A stretch of 64,000 nt of DNA from Pseudorhodoferax sp. Leaf265 (GTDB lineage: Bacteria > Pseudomonadota > Gammaproteobacteria > Burkholderiales > Burkholderiaceae_C), in assembly GCF_001422365.1 (NCBI RefSeq), contig NZ_LMMT01000039.1, positions 308,138 through 372,137 on the forward strand, written 5' to 3'. The notes beneath the pieces are model-generated. The model worked only from the letters and a program-made list of their open reading frames with translations, did no database searches and was not told the origin of the DNA. Within the stretch, counting starts at the first letter, position 1. Each line of letters begins with the position of its first letter. Positions 26,415 to 36,391 of the stretch are shown one piece after another. The position numbers and the translations under genes were made by a program.

Positions 26415-27464
26415 ATGATCACTGTGGCTGTCGACTGTATGGGGGGCGACCATGGCCCCGGCATCACGCTGCCGGCGTGCCAGGCGTTCCTGGCGAAGCA
26501 TGCCGATGCACAACTGCTGCTGGTCGGCCTGCCCGAAGCCCTGAAGGACTTCTCGCACCCGCGTGCGCGCGCCGTTCCGGCCAGCGAGGTCGTCGGCATG
26601 GACGACCCGGTGGAGGTGGCGCTGCGCAAGAAGCGCGACTCGTCCATGCGCGTGGCGATTGCCCAGGTCAAGGACCAGGCGGCTGACGTGGCCGTGTCTG
26701 CCGGCAACACCGGCGCGCTGATGGCGATCGCACGCTACCTGCTCAAGACCGTTCCCGGCATCGACCGCCCGGCCATCGCCACCCAATTGCCCAATGCACG
26801 CGGTGGCGTTACCACGGTGCTGGACCTGGGGGCCAACGTGGACTGCACGGCCGAACACCTGCTGCAGTTCGGCCTCATGGGTGCTGCGCTGGTGTCGGTG
26901 CTCAAGGGGCACGACGAGCCCACGGTCGGCCTGCTCAACATCGGCGAAGAGGCGATCAAGGGCAGCGAGGTCATCAAGCAGGCGGGCGAGCTGTTCCAGG
27001 CCGCGCACGCTGCCGGCCATCTGAACTTCCATGGCAATGTGGAAGGCAACGACATCTACAAGGGCACGACCGACATCGTCGTCTGCGACGGTTTCGTCGG
27101 CAATGTCGCGCTCAAAAGCAGCGAAGGCGTGGCGTCGATGATCAGCGGCTTTTTGAAGGCCGAGTTCTCGCGCAGCGTTTGGACCAAGGCCGCTGCGCTG
27201 GTCGCCTATCCGGTGCTGCAGGCGCTCAAGGGCCGGCTCGATCACCGGCGCTACAACGGCGCGGCGCTGCTGGGGCTGCGTGGCCTGGTGTTCAAGAGCC
27301 ATGGCTCGGCTGACGCCTTTGCGTTCGAGCAGGCGTTGAACCGCGGCTATGATGCGGCGCGCAACAAGCTGCTGGAGCAGGTGCAGGCACGCATCGCCAA
27401 GACCGCGCCGCAGCAGGCTCTCGATTCGGGAATTTCGGCCCCGGTCGAGCTGGCAGCCCACTGA
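26415..27464 (+). CDS. plsX: Phosphate acyltransferase PlsX
   Basis: Makes acyl-phosphate from acyl-ACP for phospholipid synthesis with PlsY. The 349-aa size is normal. Family features are the opening [37 protein letters not shown] and [20 protein letters not shown] at 26415 follows a 57-base gap after the rpmF terminator. It is nine bases before fabH, so the two are co-transcribed. It acts peripherally on the inner membrane. Confidence 0.96.
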   Translation: MITVAVDCMGGDHGPGITLPACQAFLAKHADAQLLLVGLPEALKDFSHPRARAVPASEVVGMDDPVEVALRKKRDSSMRVAIAQVKDQAADVAVSAGNTGALMAIARYLLKTVPGIDRPAIATQLPNARGGVTTVLDLGANVDCTAEHLLQFGLMGAALVSVLKGHDEPTVGLLNIGEEAIKGSEVIKQAGELFQAAHAAGHLNFHGNVEGNDIYKGTTDIVVCDGFVGNVALKSSEGVASMISGFLKAEFSRSVWTKAAALVAYPVLQALKGRLDHRRYNGAALLGLRGLVFKSHGSADAFAFEQALNRGYDAARNKLLEQVQARIAKTAPQQALDSGISAPVELAAH

Positions 27465-27473
27465 CAAGCATCC

Positions 27474-28451
27474 ATGCCCACCTATTCCCGCATCACGGGG
27501 ACCGGCAGCTACCTGCCGCCGCGCCGCCTGAGCAACGCTGACCTGGCCGCCGAACTGGCCGCCAAGGGTATCGAGACTTCCGACGAATGGATCGTCGAGC
27601 GCACCGGCATCCGGGCGCGCCACTTCGCAGCGCCGGACGTGACCTGCAGCGACCTGGCCGTGCCGGCCGCGCAGGCGGCCATCGAAGCCGCGGGCATCGC
27701 GCCGCAGCAGATCGACCTCATCATCGTGGCCACGTCCACGCCGGACATGGTGTTCCCCTCGGCTGCCGCGATCCTGCAGCACAAGCTCGGCATCGCCGGT
27801 TGCCCGGCTTTTGACGTGCAGGCCGTGTGCAGCGGCTTTGTCTACGCTCTGACCGTGGCCGACGCAATGATCCGCGCCGGCAACGCCACCCGCGCGCTGG
27901 TGGTCGGTTCCGAGGTGTTCTCACGCATCCTCGATTTCAACGACCGCACGACCTGCGTGCTGTTCGGCGACGGTGCCGGCGCTGTGGTGCTGGAGGCGTC
28001 GGAGACGCCGGGCATCCTGGCCAGCGACCTGCATGCCGATGGCAAGCATGTCGGCATCCTGTGCGTGCCCGGCCACGTGTCCGGCGGCGCGGTGCTGGGC
28101 GATCCACTGCTCAAGATGGATGGCCAGGCGGTGTTCAAGCTGGCCGTTGGCGTGCTCGAAGACGCGGCGCGTGCCACGCTGGCCAAGGCCGGCAAGACGC
28201 AGGACCAGATCGACTGGCTGATTCCGCACCAGGCCAACATCCGCATCATGCAGAGCACGGCGAAGCGCTTGAAGCTGCCGATGGACAAGGTCGTCGTGAC
28301 CGTGGACCAGCATGGCAATACCTCGGCGGCCTCGATTCCGCTGGCCCTGGACCATGCCGTGCGCCAGGGCCAGGTCAAGAAGGGCGATCTGCTGATGCTC
28401 GAAGGCGTCGGCGGTGGGTTCACCTGGGGCGCCGTCCTGCTGAATTTCTGA
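27474..28451 (+). CDS. fabH: Beta-ketoacyl-ACP synthase III
   Basis: Starts fatty acid synthesis by condensing acetyl-CoA with malonyl-ACP. At 325 aa it matches the family. The catalytic cysteine is C119 ([11 protein letters not shown]), the histidine is in IPHQANIRI and the asparagine in [11 protein letters not shown]. It follows plsX closely and precedes fabD by 54 bases in the conserved plsX-fabH-fabD-fabG-acpP-fabF order. Confidence 0.97.
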   Translation: MPTYSRITGTGSYLPPRRLSNADLAAELAAKGIETSDEWIVERTGIRARHFAAPDVTCSDLAVPAAQAAIEAAGIAPQQIDLIIVATSTPDMVFPSAAAILQHKLGIAGCPAFDVQAVCSGFVYALTVADAMIRAGNATRALVVGSEVFSRILDFNDRTTCVLFGDGAGAVVLEASETPGILASDLHADGKHVGILCVPGHVSGGAVLGDPLLKMDGQAVFKLAVGVLEDAARATLAKAGKTQDQIDWLIPHQANIRIMQSTAKRLKLPMDKVVVTVDQHGNTSAASIPLALDHAVRQGQVKKGDLLMLEGVGGGFTWGAVLLNF

Positions 28452-28505
28452 GGAAACCGTGCGCGACGGGCGCCTGCCAAGGCTTCCACGCGCCTTCCAT
28501 GCCAC

Positions 28506-29468
28506 ATGACCACACCATTCGCATTCGTTTTTCCGGGCCAGGGCTCGCAAGCCGTCGGCATGCTGGACGGCTGGCAAGGCCACGCCGTCGTGACCCAGAC
28601 GCTGGCCGAGGCCTCCGAGGCGCTGGGCGAGGATGTCGCCAGGCTGATCCACGAAGGTCCCAAGGAAGCCCTGGCGCTGACCACCAACACCCAGCCCGTG
28701 ATGCTGGTGGCCGGTGTGGCCGCCTACCGTGCCTGGATGGCCGAGACCGGTCTGGCGCCGGCTGTGGTCGCGGGCCACTCGTTGGGCGAATATTCGGCGC
28801 TGGTCGCCTCCGGCGTGCTGACGCTGGCCCAGGCGGCGCCGCTGGTGCGCTTTCGCGCCCAGGCGATGCAGGAGGCCGTGCCCGTGGGAGCCGGCGCGAT
28901 GGCTGCCATCCTGGGCATGGACAGTGCCCAGGTCGCGGCCGGCTGCGCCGAGGCGCAGGCCGCGCTCGGCCAAGCAGGGGAAGTCGTCGAGGCCGTGAAC
29001 TTCAACGACCCGGCGCAGACCGTGATCGCCGGCAGCAAGCTGGCGGTCGAGAAGGCTTGCGAGCTGCTCAAGAGCAAGGGCGCCAAGCGCGCGCTGCCGC
29101 TGCCCGTGTCCGCGCCGTTCCATTCCAGCCTGATGCGCCCCGCTGCCGAGCGCCTGCGTGAACGCCTGGCCGGTCTCGCGCTGGCTGCGCCGCAGATTCC
29201 CGTGCTCAACAACATCGACGTGGCCGTGCAGCAGGAAGCCGACGCGATCCGCGATGCGCTGTACCGCCAGGCCTTCGGTCCGGTGCGCTGGGTCGAGTGC
29301 GTCCAGGCCATCAAGGCGCGCGGCATCGGCACGCTGATCGAGTGCGGCCCTGGCAAGGTGCTGGCCGGCCTGGTCAAGCGCATCGACGCCGAACTGGCCT
29401 CGGCCGCCATCTACGACCCTGCCACGCTGGCCCAGGCCAGGGCACAGGTCGAAGGAGCGACGGCATGA
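28506..29468 (+). CDS. fabD: Malonyl-CoA:ACP transacylase
   Basis: Moves the malonyl group from CoA to acyl carrier protein. The 320-aa chain opens with FAFVFPGQGSQAVGML; the nucleophile S92 lies in the GHSLGEYSAL elbow, and the histidine is in SAPFHSSLM. An ATG at 28506 fits the family start. Its stop overlaps the fabG start by four bases (ATGA). Confidence 0.97.
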   Translation: MTTPFAFVFPGQGSQAVGMLDGWQGHAVVTQTLAEASEALGEDVARLIHEGPKEALALTTNTQPVMLVAGVAAYRAWMAETGLAPAVVAGHSLGEYSALVASGVLTLAQAAPLVRFRAQAMQEAVPVGAGAMAAILGMDSAQVAAGCAEAQAALGQAGEVVEAVNFNDPAQTVIAGSKLAVEKACELLKSKGAKRALPLPVSAPFHSSLMRPAAERLRERLAGLALAAPQIPVLNNIDVAVQQEADAIRDALYRQAFGPVRWVECVQAIKARGIGTLIECGPGKVLAGLVKRIDAELASAAIYDPATLAQARAQVEGATA

Positions 29469-30211
29469 GCGCACCCGCCATTTCCGAACAGGTCGCGCTG
29501 GTCACGGGTGCCTCGCGCGGCATCGGCGCCGCCATTGCCCTGGAGCTCGCGCAACGCGGCTTCAAGGTGGTCGGCACGGCCACGAGCGAAGCCGGCGCTG
29601 CCAACATCACGCAGGCGCTGTCCGGCCATGCCGGCAGCAGCGGCCGCGTGCTGGACGTCAACGATGCGAAGGCTGGCGAAGCATTGGTCGAGGCCATCGC
29701 CAAGGAGCATGGCGCCTTGCACGTGCTGGTCAACAACGCGGGCATCACGCGCGACATGCTGGCCATGCGCCTCAAGGACGAGGACTGGGATGCGGTGCTG
29801 GACACCAACCTCAAGGCTGTCTTCCGCATGAGCCGCGCCGTCATGCGCGCGATGATGAAACAGCGCTACGGCCGCATCGTCAACATCACCTCGGTGGTGG
29901 GTGCATCCGGCAACCCGGGCCAGGCCAACTACGCGGCCGCCAAGGCCGGCGTGGCCGGCATGACGCGCGCACTGGCGCGCGAGCTCGGCTCGCGCGGCAT
30001 CACGGTCAACTGCGTCGCGCCGGGCTTCATCGCCACCGACATGACCGACAAGCTCTCGGACGAGCAGCACAAGGCGCTGCTCGGCCAGATCCCGTTGGGC
30101 CAACTGGGCAAGCCATCCGATGTGGCCCATGCCGTGGCCTATCTCGCCTCGCCCGAGGCGGCCTACGTGACGGGGCAGGAACTGCACGTCAACGGCGGCA
30201 TGTACATGTAG
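29465..30211 (+). CDS. fabG: 3-oxoacyl-ACP reductase
   Basis: An NADPH-dependent SDR enzyme that reduces 3-ketoacyl-ACP in each elongation round. The 248-aa protein has the cofactor motif TGASRGIG (14-21), the structural NNAG (90-93) and the catalytic S143, Y156 and K160 (YAAAK). It is translationally coupled to fabD. acpP follows after 101 bases with its own promoter-like box (TAAAAT at 30275-30280). Confidence 0.97.
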   Translation: MSAPAISEQVALVTGASRGIGAAIALELAQRGFKVVGTATSEAGAANITQALSGHAGSSGRVLDVNDAKAGEALVEAIAKEHGALHVLVNNAGITRDMLAMRLKDEDWDAVLDTNLKAVFRMSRAVMRAMMKQRYGRIVNITSVVGASGNPGQANYAAAKAGVAGMTRALARELGSRGITVNCVAPGFIATDMTDKLSDEQHKALLGQIPLGQLGKPSDVAHAVAYLASPEAAYVTGQELHVNGGMYM

Positions 30212-30274
30212 CCGGTGGGTCAGCCGGCGGATTCCCTGCGCAGCGGGGGACAACTGCCGGTGAAGCCGCCTCGC

Positions 30275-30280
30275 TAAAAT
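30275..30280 (+). promoter_or_regulatory. Candidate -10 box of acpP
   Basis: TAAAAT lies 32 bases before the acpP ATG in the 101-base fabG-acpP gap. acpP is usually expressed far more than its neighbours and commonly has its own promoter. The -35 region is not convincing (AACTGC area). The ribosome site AGAGGG lies seven bases before the ATG. Confidence 0.4.
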
Positions 30281-30303
30281 CACCGATTCTTTACAAACCC
30301 TAA

Positions 30304-30552
<249 letters not shown>

Positions 30553-30573
30553 GGCCGAAGGGAACCGCCGCTT

Positions 30574-31818
30574 ATGTCGCGTCGTCGTGTCGTCGTCACA
30601 GGTCTGGGCTGCCTGAGCCCGGTTGGAGCAACGGTGGAGTCGTCCTGGCAGGCCTTGCTGGCCGGCCAGTCCGGCATCGATCTGGTCCAGAGCTTCGACG
30701 CAAGCAACCTGGCCTGCAAGTTCGCAGGTGAAGTCAAGGGCTTCGACGTCGCCAGCTACATCCCCGACAAGGAAGCGCGCCACATGGACCGCTTCATGCA
30801 CCTGGGCATTGCTGCGGCATGCCAGGCGGTCGCGGACTCCGGCCTGGCCACGGGCGAAGCCTTGGGCGAGGAAGAGGCCACGCGCATCGGCTGCAACATC
30901 GGCTCGGGCATCGGCGGTCTGCCCATGATCGAACAGACCCACGCCGAACTGGTGAACCGCGGCCCGCGCCGGGTGTCGCCGTTCTTCGTGCCGGCCTCGA
31001 TCATCAACATGATTTCCGGCCACGTCTCGATCAAGTACGGCTTCAAGGGCCCGAACATCGCCGTGGTCACGGCCTGCACCACCGGCCTGCATGCGATCGG
31101 CCTGTCGGCCCGCATGATCGAGTCCGGCGATTGCGACGTGATGGTGGCCGGCGGCGCCGAATCCACGGTCTCGCCGCTGGGCATCGCAGGCTTCGCTTCC
31201 GCACGTGCCTTGAGCACGCGCAACGACGATCCCAAGGGCGCCTCGCGTCCGTGGGACAAGGGACGCGACGGCTTTGTGCTCGGCGAGGGGGCCGGCGTGG
31301 TCGTCCTCGAAGAGTACGAGCGTGCCAAGGCCCGCGGCGCCAAGATCTACGCCGAAGTCGTTGGCTTCGGCATGTCGGGCGACGCGTACCACATCACTGC
31401 GCCGAACGTGGACGGCCCGCGCCGCTCCATGCAGATGGCGCTGCGCAACGCGGGCCTGAATCCGGACCAGGTCCAGCACCTGAACGCGCACGGCACCTCC
31501 ACGCCGCTGGGCGACGCGAACGAGACCAACGCCGTCAAGGCGGTGTTCGGCGAGCACGCGTACAAGCTGGCGGTCAACTCGACCAAGTCCATGACCGGCC
31601 ACCTGCTGGGCGGCGCGGGTGGCATCGAGAGCGTGTTCACGATTCTGGCGCTGCACCACCAGAAGATTCCGCCGACGATCAACCTGACCGATCCGGACCC
31701 GGAGTGCGACCTGGACTACTGCGCCAACACGGCCCGCGATGCCCGCATCGATGTGGCGCTGAAGAACAACTTCGGCTTTGGCGGCACCAACGGTTCGCTG
31801 GTGTTCAAGCGCATCTGA
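30574..31818 (+). CDS. fabF: Beta-ketoacyl-ACP synthase II
   Basis: Elongates acyl-ACP by condensation with malonyl-ACP. The 414-aa enzyme carries C168 ([11 protein letters not shown]) and two histidines in [11 protein letters not shown] and [12 protein letters not shown]. It starts 21 bases after acpP. The next gene, a small YgfX-like protein, begins 25 bases later, with no terminator seen, so transcription may continue into the rpoE operon. Confidence 0.97.
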   Translation: MSRRRVVVTGLGCLSPVGATVESSWQALLAGQSGIDLVQSFDASNLACKFAGEVKGFDVASYIPDKEARHMDRFMHLGIAAACQAVADSGLATGEALGEEEATRIGCNIGSGIGGLPMIEQTHAELVNRGPRRVSPFFVPASIINMISGHVSIKYGFKGPNIAVVTACTTGLHAIGLSARMIESGDCDVMVAGGAESTVSPLGIAGFASARALSTRNDDPKGASRPWDKGRDGFVLGEGAGVVVLEEYERAKARGAKIYAEVVGFGMSGDAYHITAPNVDGPRRSMQMALRNAGLNPDQVQHLNAHGTSTPLGDANETNAVKAVFGEHAYKLAVNSTKSMTGHLLGGAGGIESVFTILALHHQKIPPTINLTDPDPECDLDYCANTARDARIDVALKNNFGFGGTNGSLVFKRI

Positions 31819-31843
31819 GCCATCCGCACCCATCCTGTTCGGC

Positions 31844-32302
31844 ATGCACAGCGCTCCGGCGGTCCGTTATCCGGTGCCGCGGTCCGCGCGCGCCGGCCAC
31901 GCACTGGCATGGCTATGCCTGATGCCGGCCGCTCCCTACCTGTACTGCTGGGTATCCGGCCTGTCGGCAGCGGCACTGGCTGTCGTCGGTGCCAGCTGGT
32001 TGCTGGCAGCGGCCGTCCTCTTTCTCCAATGGCGCGGCATGCATGCCGGGCAGTTGCGCTGGGACGGTCAGGCCTGGTGGTGGCTGCCGGACGCCGCTGC
32101 GCAGACGGATGAGCGCGCCGTGACCGTGGCCCTTCACCTGGACCTGCAAGCGGCCGTGCTCGTGCGCATGGTGGGCGCGCCCGGCCGCGTGCATTGGCGC
32201 TGGCTGGAGCGTGCCGCTGCGCCTGCCGGCTGGAGCGCCCTGCGCCGTGCCCTGTGCCAGCGCCGCGCTGCGGCACCCACGTCGCCGGAGCCTCAGCGGT
32301 GA
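31844..32302 (+). CDS. Small inner-membrane protein, YgfX/CptA-like
   Basis: A 152-aa protein with two adjacent membrane helices at about 18-36 and 40-62, then a soluble domain with AGQLRWDGQAWWWL, LDLQAAVLVRM and RWLERAAAPAGWSALRRAL. This pattern (Trp-rich start, DLQ core, W-x-ALRRAL end) resembles the YgfX (CptA) family, which in E. coli is described as affecting cytoskeletal proteins and as partner of SdhE. The identification is by pattern only. Its TGA overlaps the rpoE GTG start (GTGA), so it is coupled to the sigma factor gene, an arrangement also seen in relatives. Confidence 0.6.
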   Translation: MHSAPAVRYPVPRSARAGHALAWLCLMPAAPYLYCWVSGLSAAALAVVGASWLLAAAVLFLQWRGMHAGQLRWDGQAWWWLPDAAAQTDERAVTVALHLDLQAAVLVRMVGAPGRVHWRWLERAAAPAGWSALRRALCQRRAAAPTSPEPQR

Positions 32303-32922
32303 GCGGGGCGACGCCCCCGGCCGGCGACAGCGACCTTGTGCTGGTCGAGCGCGCGGTTGCCGGCGACCAGCGCGCGTTTGAACTGCTGGTGCTCAAGTAC
32401 GAGCGCCGCATTCAGCGGCTCATCGCCCGCATGGTGCGCGATGTGGACCTCGTCGAAGACATCGCCCAGGAAACCTTCATCCGCGCCTACCGCGCGCTGC
32501 CGAAGTTCCGCGGCGATGCACAGTTTTACACTTGGCTGTACCGCATCGCGGTCAACACGGCCAAGAAGACGCTGATGGATTTCAAGCGCGATCCCACCGT
32601 TGCGGAGGCCGCGTTGCGCTCCGGTGACGACGACGATGAAACTTACCGCGGCGAAACCGAACCAATCAGCCATGAGACGCCGGACACCGTGCTGGCGGCC
32701 AAGCAAATCTCCTCGGTGGTGAACATGGCCATGGAAGCCTTGCCCGAGGATTTGCGCCAGGCCGTGACGCTGCGCGAGATCGAAGGTCTCAGCTACGAAG
32801 AAATTGCCGAAGCCATGGATTGCCCCATTGGAACGGTGCGTTCCCGCATCTTCCGTGCGCGCGAGGCGATTTCGGCCAAGGTCAAGCCCCTGCTGGAAAA
32901 CCAGTCGGGCAAGCGCTGGTGA
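32299..32922 (+). CDS. rpoE: RNA polymerase sigma factor RpoE (ECF, AlgU-type)
   Basis: The extracytoplasmic-stress sigma factor, 207 aa. Region 2 shows AFELLVLKYERRIQ and EDIAQETFIRAYRALP; region 4 shows LREIEGLSYEEIAEAMDCP, then GTVRSRIFRAREAI. The GTG start at 32299 overlaps the stop of the upstream gene. It is followed by its anti-sigma factor (rseA), rseB and a DegP-type protease, the usual autoregulated stress operon. No GGAACTT-type own promoter was found in the short upstream gap; it may lie inside fabF. Confidence 0.95.
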   Translation: MSGATPPAGDSDLVLVERAVAGDQRAFELLVLKYERRIQRLIARMVRDVDLVEDIAQETFIRAYRALPKFRGDAQFYTWLYRIAVNTAKKTLMDFKRDPTVAEAALRSGDDDDETYRGETEPISHETPDTVLAAKQISSVVNMAMEALPEDLRQAVTLREIEGLSYEEIAEAMDCPIGTVRSRIFRAREAISAKVKPLLENQSGKRW

Positions 32923-32941
32923 CAGCGCGGCGGAAACAGTG

Positions 32942-33610
32942 ATGCAGGTGACGACGATGAACCAGGACGATGTGTTGAAGCTGCACGAACGGCTTTCGGC
33001 GTTGGCCGACGGCGAACTCGATGGCGACGAGACCGCGCAGCTGATGGCGGCGCCCCGGGCCGGGCGCGATGGCCTGCACGCGACTTGGCAGACCTACCAC
33101 CTGATCGGCGACGTGCTGCGCGGTGGCGAGCAGACCGCCGTGCACGCCTCTTCCGACTTCCTGTCGCGCCTGCAGACACGGCTGGCGCAGGAGCCGCCAC
33201 TGGTGCCTGCGCGCCCAGTGGCCATGCCGGTGGCAGAGTCGGTGGCCGTGGTGGTGCATGGCCGCGAGCCGGCCAACGATGCGAGCTTCCGCTGGAAGAT
33301 GGTGGCGGGTTGCGCGTCCTTCGTCGCGGTCGCGGCGCTGGCCTGGACTGTGGTCGGTGGCGCAGGTTCCCCCGTGCCGCAGCCCCAGGTGGCCGCCGTC
33401 GAGTCGCCCGTCGTGGAGGCCAAGGCGGCGCCGCAGGTCGTCGAGCAGGAAGTGCGGCTGCCCAGCGGCGAGGCGCAGGTGATGTTGCGTGATGCGCGCC
33501 TGGACGAGTTGCTGGCCGCACACAAGCAGGCGGGCAGTTCCAGCGCGTTGCAGATGCCCGTGCCCGCCGGCCTGCTGCGCAGCGCCACGTTCACGGCGCC
33601 GGAGCGTTGA
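32942..33610 (+). CDS. rseA: Sigma-E anti-sigma factor RseA (MucA-type)
   Basis: A 222-aa inner-membrane protein that holds RpoE at the membrane until cleaved under envelope stress. The N-terminal cytoplasmic part has the family motif LSALADGELDGDE and WQTYHLIGDVLRG. A membrane helix follows at about 120-140 (MVAGCASFVAVAALAWTVVG), then a periplasmic Pro/Val-rich part. The start may be ATG 32942 or ATG 32957 (opening MNQDDVLKL, with AGGTG just before); the later is equally good. It lies 19 bases after rpoE and before rseB. Confidence 0.9.
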   Translation: MQVTTMNQDDVLKLHERLSALADGELDGDETAQLMAAPRAGRDGLHATWQTYHLIGDVLRGGEQTAVHASSDFLSRLQTRLAQEPPLVPARPVAMPVAESVAVVVHGREPANDASFRWKMVAGCASFVAVAALAWTVVGGAGSPVPQPQVAAVESPVVEAKAAPQVVEQEVRLPSGEAQVMLRDARLDELLAAHKQAGSSSALQMPVPAGLLRSATFTAPER

Positions 33611-33638
33611 TGGCCGGTCAAGGGTGAGTTTGCTGTCG

Positions 33639-34661
33639 ATGTCCATGCTGTCGTCCGGCCGCGCTGCGGTGGCCGTGGTTTCCCTGGGTCTGGCCGCCTG
33701 CACCGCGCTGGCGCAGGCCGCTCCAGCGACGGTGGACGCCGCACCTGCGGCGGTGGAGCAGCGCAGCATCGGCGAGTGGCTGACGCGCATGCATGATGCC
33801 TCGCGCAAGCGCGCCTACACCGGCACCTTCGTCGTGTCGTCGGAGGCCATGCTGGCCAGCGCGCGCATCTGGCACGCCTGCGAAGGCGAGCAACAGATCG
33901 AGCGCGTGGACGCGTTGACGGGCCCGCCGCGCACCACCTTCAGGCGCAATGACCATGTCGTCACCTTCTTGCAGGACAGCAAGGTCGCGCGCATGGAAAA
34001 GCGCGAGGCCCTGGGGCTGTTCCCCAATCTGCTGCAAGCCGCCGACACCTCGATCGCCGAGTTCTACGGCGCCAAACGGCTCGGGCAGGACCGCGTGGCT
34101 GGTTTTGAGGCCGACATCGTGCTGCTCAAGCCCAAAGACAAACTGCGCTTCGGCTACCGGGTCTGGAGCGAGAAGAAGTCCGGCCTGGTCATCAAGCTGC
34201 AGACGCTGGATGTGGACGGCAAGGTGCTCGAGCAGGCCGCCTTCTCCGAGCTGCAGATCGACGCGCCTGTGCGCCTGGACAGCCTGGCGCGCATGATGAA
34301 CAAGACAGCGGGCTACCGCACCGAGCGCGTGGAGACGCTGGTGGCAGACCCTGCTGCCGAGGGCTGGGCGCTGAGCGAGCCCGTGCCGGGCTTTCGCTCC
34401 ATGAGTTGCATCAAGCGCGCGCCGCAGCCGGGCATGCCGCCCAGCACCATGCAATGGGTGTTCTCCGACGGCCTGGCCTCGGTGTCCTTGTTCGTGGAGC
34501 CGTACGATGCACAGCGCCACCTCAAGGAGGGGCTGGTGGGAATGGGCGCGACACAATCCCTGATGCGCCGCAGCGAGGACTGGTGGCTGACCGCCGTGGG
34601 CGAGGTCCCGGTGGCCACGCTCAAGAGCTTTGCCGCAGCGCTGCAGCGCACCCGCAAATAG
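33639..34661 (+). CDS. rseB: Sigma-E regulatory protein RseB/MucB
   Basis: A periplasmic protein, 340 aa, that shields RseA from proteolysis and senses lipid or lipoprotein stress. A signal peptide (about 1-30, ending ALAQA) contains LGLAAC, but the context does not make a clear lipobox. The mature part has YTGTFVVSSEAMLASAR, FPNLLQ and RFGYRVWSEKKSGLVIKLQT, characteristic of the MucB/RseB domain. Start choice: ATG 33639; a GTG at 33624 would add five residues. It is followed after 50 bases by degP. Confidence 0.92.
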   Translation: MSMLSSGRAAVAVVSLGLAACTALAQAAPATVDAAPAAVEQRSIGEWLTRMHDASRKRAYTGTFVVSSEAMLASARIWHACEGEQQIERVDALTGPPRTTFRRNDHVVTFLQDSKVARMEKREALGLFPNLLQAADTSIAEFYGAKRLGQDRVAGFEADIVLLKPKDKLRFGYRVWSEKKSGLVIKLQTLDVDGKVLEQAAFSELQIDAPVRLDSLARMMNKTAGYRTERVETLVADPAAEGWALSEPVPGFRSMSCIKRAPQPGMPPSTMQWVFSDGLASVSLFVEPYDAQRHLKEGLVGMGATQSLMRRSEDWWLTAVGEVPVATLKSFAAALQRTRK

Positions 34662-34711
34662 ACGAGCAATGGGGCGCAGGCCCCTGTGAACCATGTGATG
34701 GAGAGAGGTGG

Positions 34712-36178
34712 ATGACGATGTCGAGCTTCGCCGGACGACAACTGCGCGTGCAGGCCATGGCCTGGGCCATGGCGCTCACCGCAACCCTGGCGCTCGCGCC
34801 GCACACGCCGGTCCTGGCGCAGCAGGTGCGCGCGCTGCCGGACTTCACCGACCTGGTTGACCAGGTCGGTCCCTCGGTGGTGAACATCCGGACGGTCGAG
34901 CGCGCGGCCGCGCGCCCGGGCCCGGGTGGCACGGACGAGGAGATGCTGGAGTTCTTCCGCCGTTTCGGCATTCCGCTGCCCAACGTTCCGCGCCAGGGCC
35001 CGCGCCCGCAGCAGCCTGATGGCGATTCGCAGCCGCGTGGCGTGGGTTCGGGCTTCATCTTGAGCGCCGACGGCCTGATCATGACCAACCACCATGTGGT
35101 CGACGGCGCCGACGAGGTGCTGGTCACGCTGACCGACAAGCGCGAGTTCAAGGCCAAGCTGATCGGCTCGGACAAGCGCACCGACGTGGCCGTCGTGAAA
35201 ATCGAAGCCACGGGCCTGCCGGCCGTCAGGCTGGGCGACGTCAACCGCCTGCGCGTGGGCGAGTGGGTCATGGCCATCGGCTCGCCGTTCGGCCTGGAGA
35301 ACTCGGTGACGGCCGGCATCGTCAGCGCCAAGCAGCGCGACACGGGTGACTACCTGCCCTTTATCCAGACCGATGTGGCGATCAACCCCGGCAACTCCGG
35401 CGGGCCGCTGATCAACATGCGCGGCGAGGTGGTGGGCATCAACAGCCAGATCTACTCGCGCTCGGGCGGCTTCATGGGCATCTCGTTCGCGATTCCGATC
35501 GACGAGGCCACGCGCGTGAGCGAACAGCTGCGCGCGACCGGTCGCGTCTCGCGCGGCAAGATCGGCGTGCAGATCGAGCAGGTCACCAAGGACGTGGCCG
35601 AGTCCATCGGCCTGGGCAAGCCGCAGGGTGCGCTGGTGCGCAGCGTGGAGCCCGGCTCGCCGGCGGAGAAGGCCGGCATCGAAGCGGGCGACATCATCAC
35701 GCGCTTCGAAGGCCGTGTGATCGAACGCTTCGGCGAGCTGCCGCGCCAGGTCGGCAATACCAAGCCCGGTACCAAGAGCGCGATCACCGTGTTCCGCCGC
35801 GGCGCGACCAAGGAGCTCAGCATTCTCGTGGCCGAGATCGAAGCCGAAACGCCGGTTGCCAAAGCCCCGGCCAAGGAAGAGCGCCCACGCGGTTCCGCCG
35901 CGGGCCAAGCCCTGGGCCTGGTGGTCAGCGAGGTGCCCGATGCGCAGAAGAAGGAGATGCGCGTCAAGGGCGGCGTGAAGGTCGACGCTGCCACCGAGGG
36001 TGCTGCCCAGGCGGGCCTGCGTGAGGGTGACGTGATCGTCGCGATCGCCAACACGGAGATCGCGGGCGTCAAGGACTTCGAGGCCGTGATCGCCAAGGTC
36101 GACCGCAGCAAGCCAGTGAACGTATTGTTCCGGCGCGGAGACTGGGCACAGTACGCGCTCATTCGCGCGCAGCGCTGA
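34712..36178 (+). CDS. degP: DegP/MucD-type periplasmic serine protease
   Basis: A Do-like protease/chaperone, 488 aa, exported by a signal peptide (about 1-37, ending LAQ). The trypsin-like domain has the triad H128 (TNHHVV), D158 (TDVAVV) and S229 (NPGNSGGP). Two PDZ domains follow, from about 275 (GKIGVQIEQVTKDVAE) and about 395 (GLVVSEVPDAQK). A good ribosome site (GAGAGGTG) precedes ATG 34712. As the last gene of rpoE-rseA-rseB it corresponds to mucD of Pseudomonas. It degrades misfolded periplasmic proteins. Confidence 0.95.
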   Translation: MTMSSFAGRQLRVQAMAWAMALTATLALAPHTPVLAQQVRALPDFTDLVDQVGPSVVNIRTVERAAARPGPGGTDEEMLEFFRRFGIPLPNVPRQGPRPQQPDGDSQPRGVGSGFILSADGLIMTNHHVVDGADEVLVTLTDKREFKAKLIGSDKRTDVAVVKIEATGLPAVRLGDVNRLRVGEWVMAIGSPFGLENSVTAGIVSAKQRDTGDYLPFIQTDVAINPGNSGGPLINMRGEVVGINSQIYSRSGGFMGISFAIPIDEATRVSEQLRATGRVSRGKIGVQIEQVTKDVAESIGLGKPQGALVRSVEPGSPAEKAGIEAGDIITRFEGRVIERFGELPRQVGNTKPGTKSAITVFRRGATKELSILVAEIEAETPVAKAPAKEERPRGSAAGQALGLVVSEVPDAQKKEMRVKGGVKVDAATEGAAQAGLREGDVIVAIANTEIAGVKDFEAVIAKVDRSKPVNVLFRRGDWAQYALIRAQR

Positions 36179-36182
36179 GCGG

Positions 36183-36241
36183 ATTGCCGCTGATAAAGGC
36201 CCCAGTCTCTGCTCAGGTTTGCAGGGTATGGGGCTGGCAAT
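36183..36241 (+). terminator. Extended hairpin after degP
   Basis: ATTGCC (36183) pairs with GGCAAT (36236), and GGCCCCA-type bases (36199-36204) pair with TGGGGC (36229-36234), giving a long interrupted stem five bases after the degP stop. A T-run follows only 25 bases later. It could end or stabilise the rpoE-degP mRNA. Confidence 0.45.
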
Positions 36242-36391
36242 GGTGGCGCCGATGCGACTCTTGGCTGTTTTTTTCAACAGTATTTTTTTCTGACTTGGAA
36301 GTTAGCGCCCGCCAGCTTTTTCAGGCCATCAAGCGGTTTGGATAGAATTAAGCGTGCGATGTTGGCGGACTGGGCATATTGAACCGTCTGC

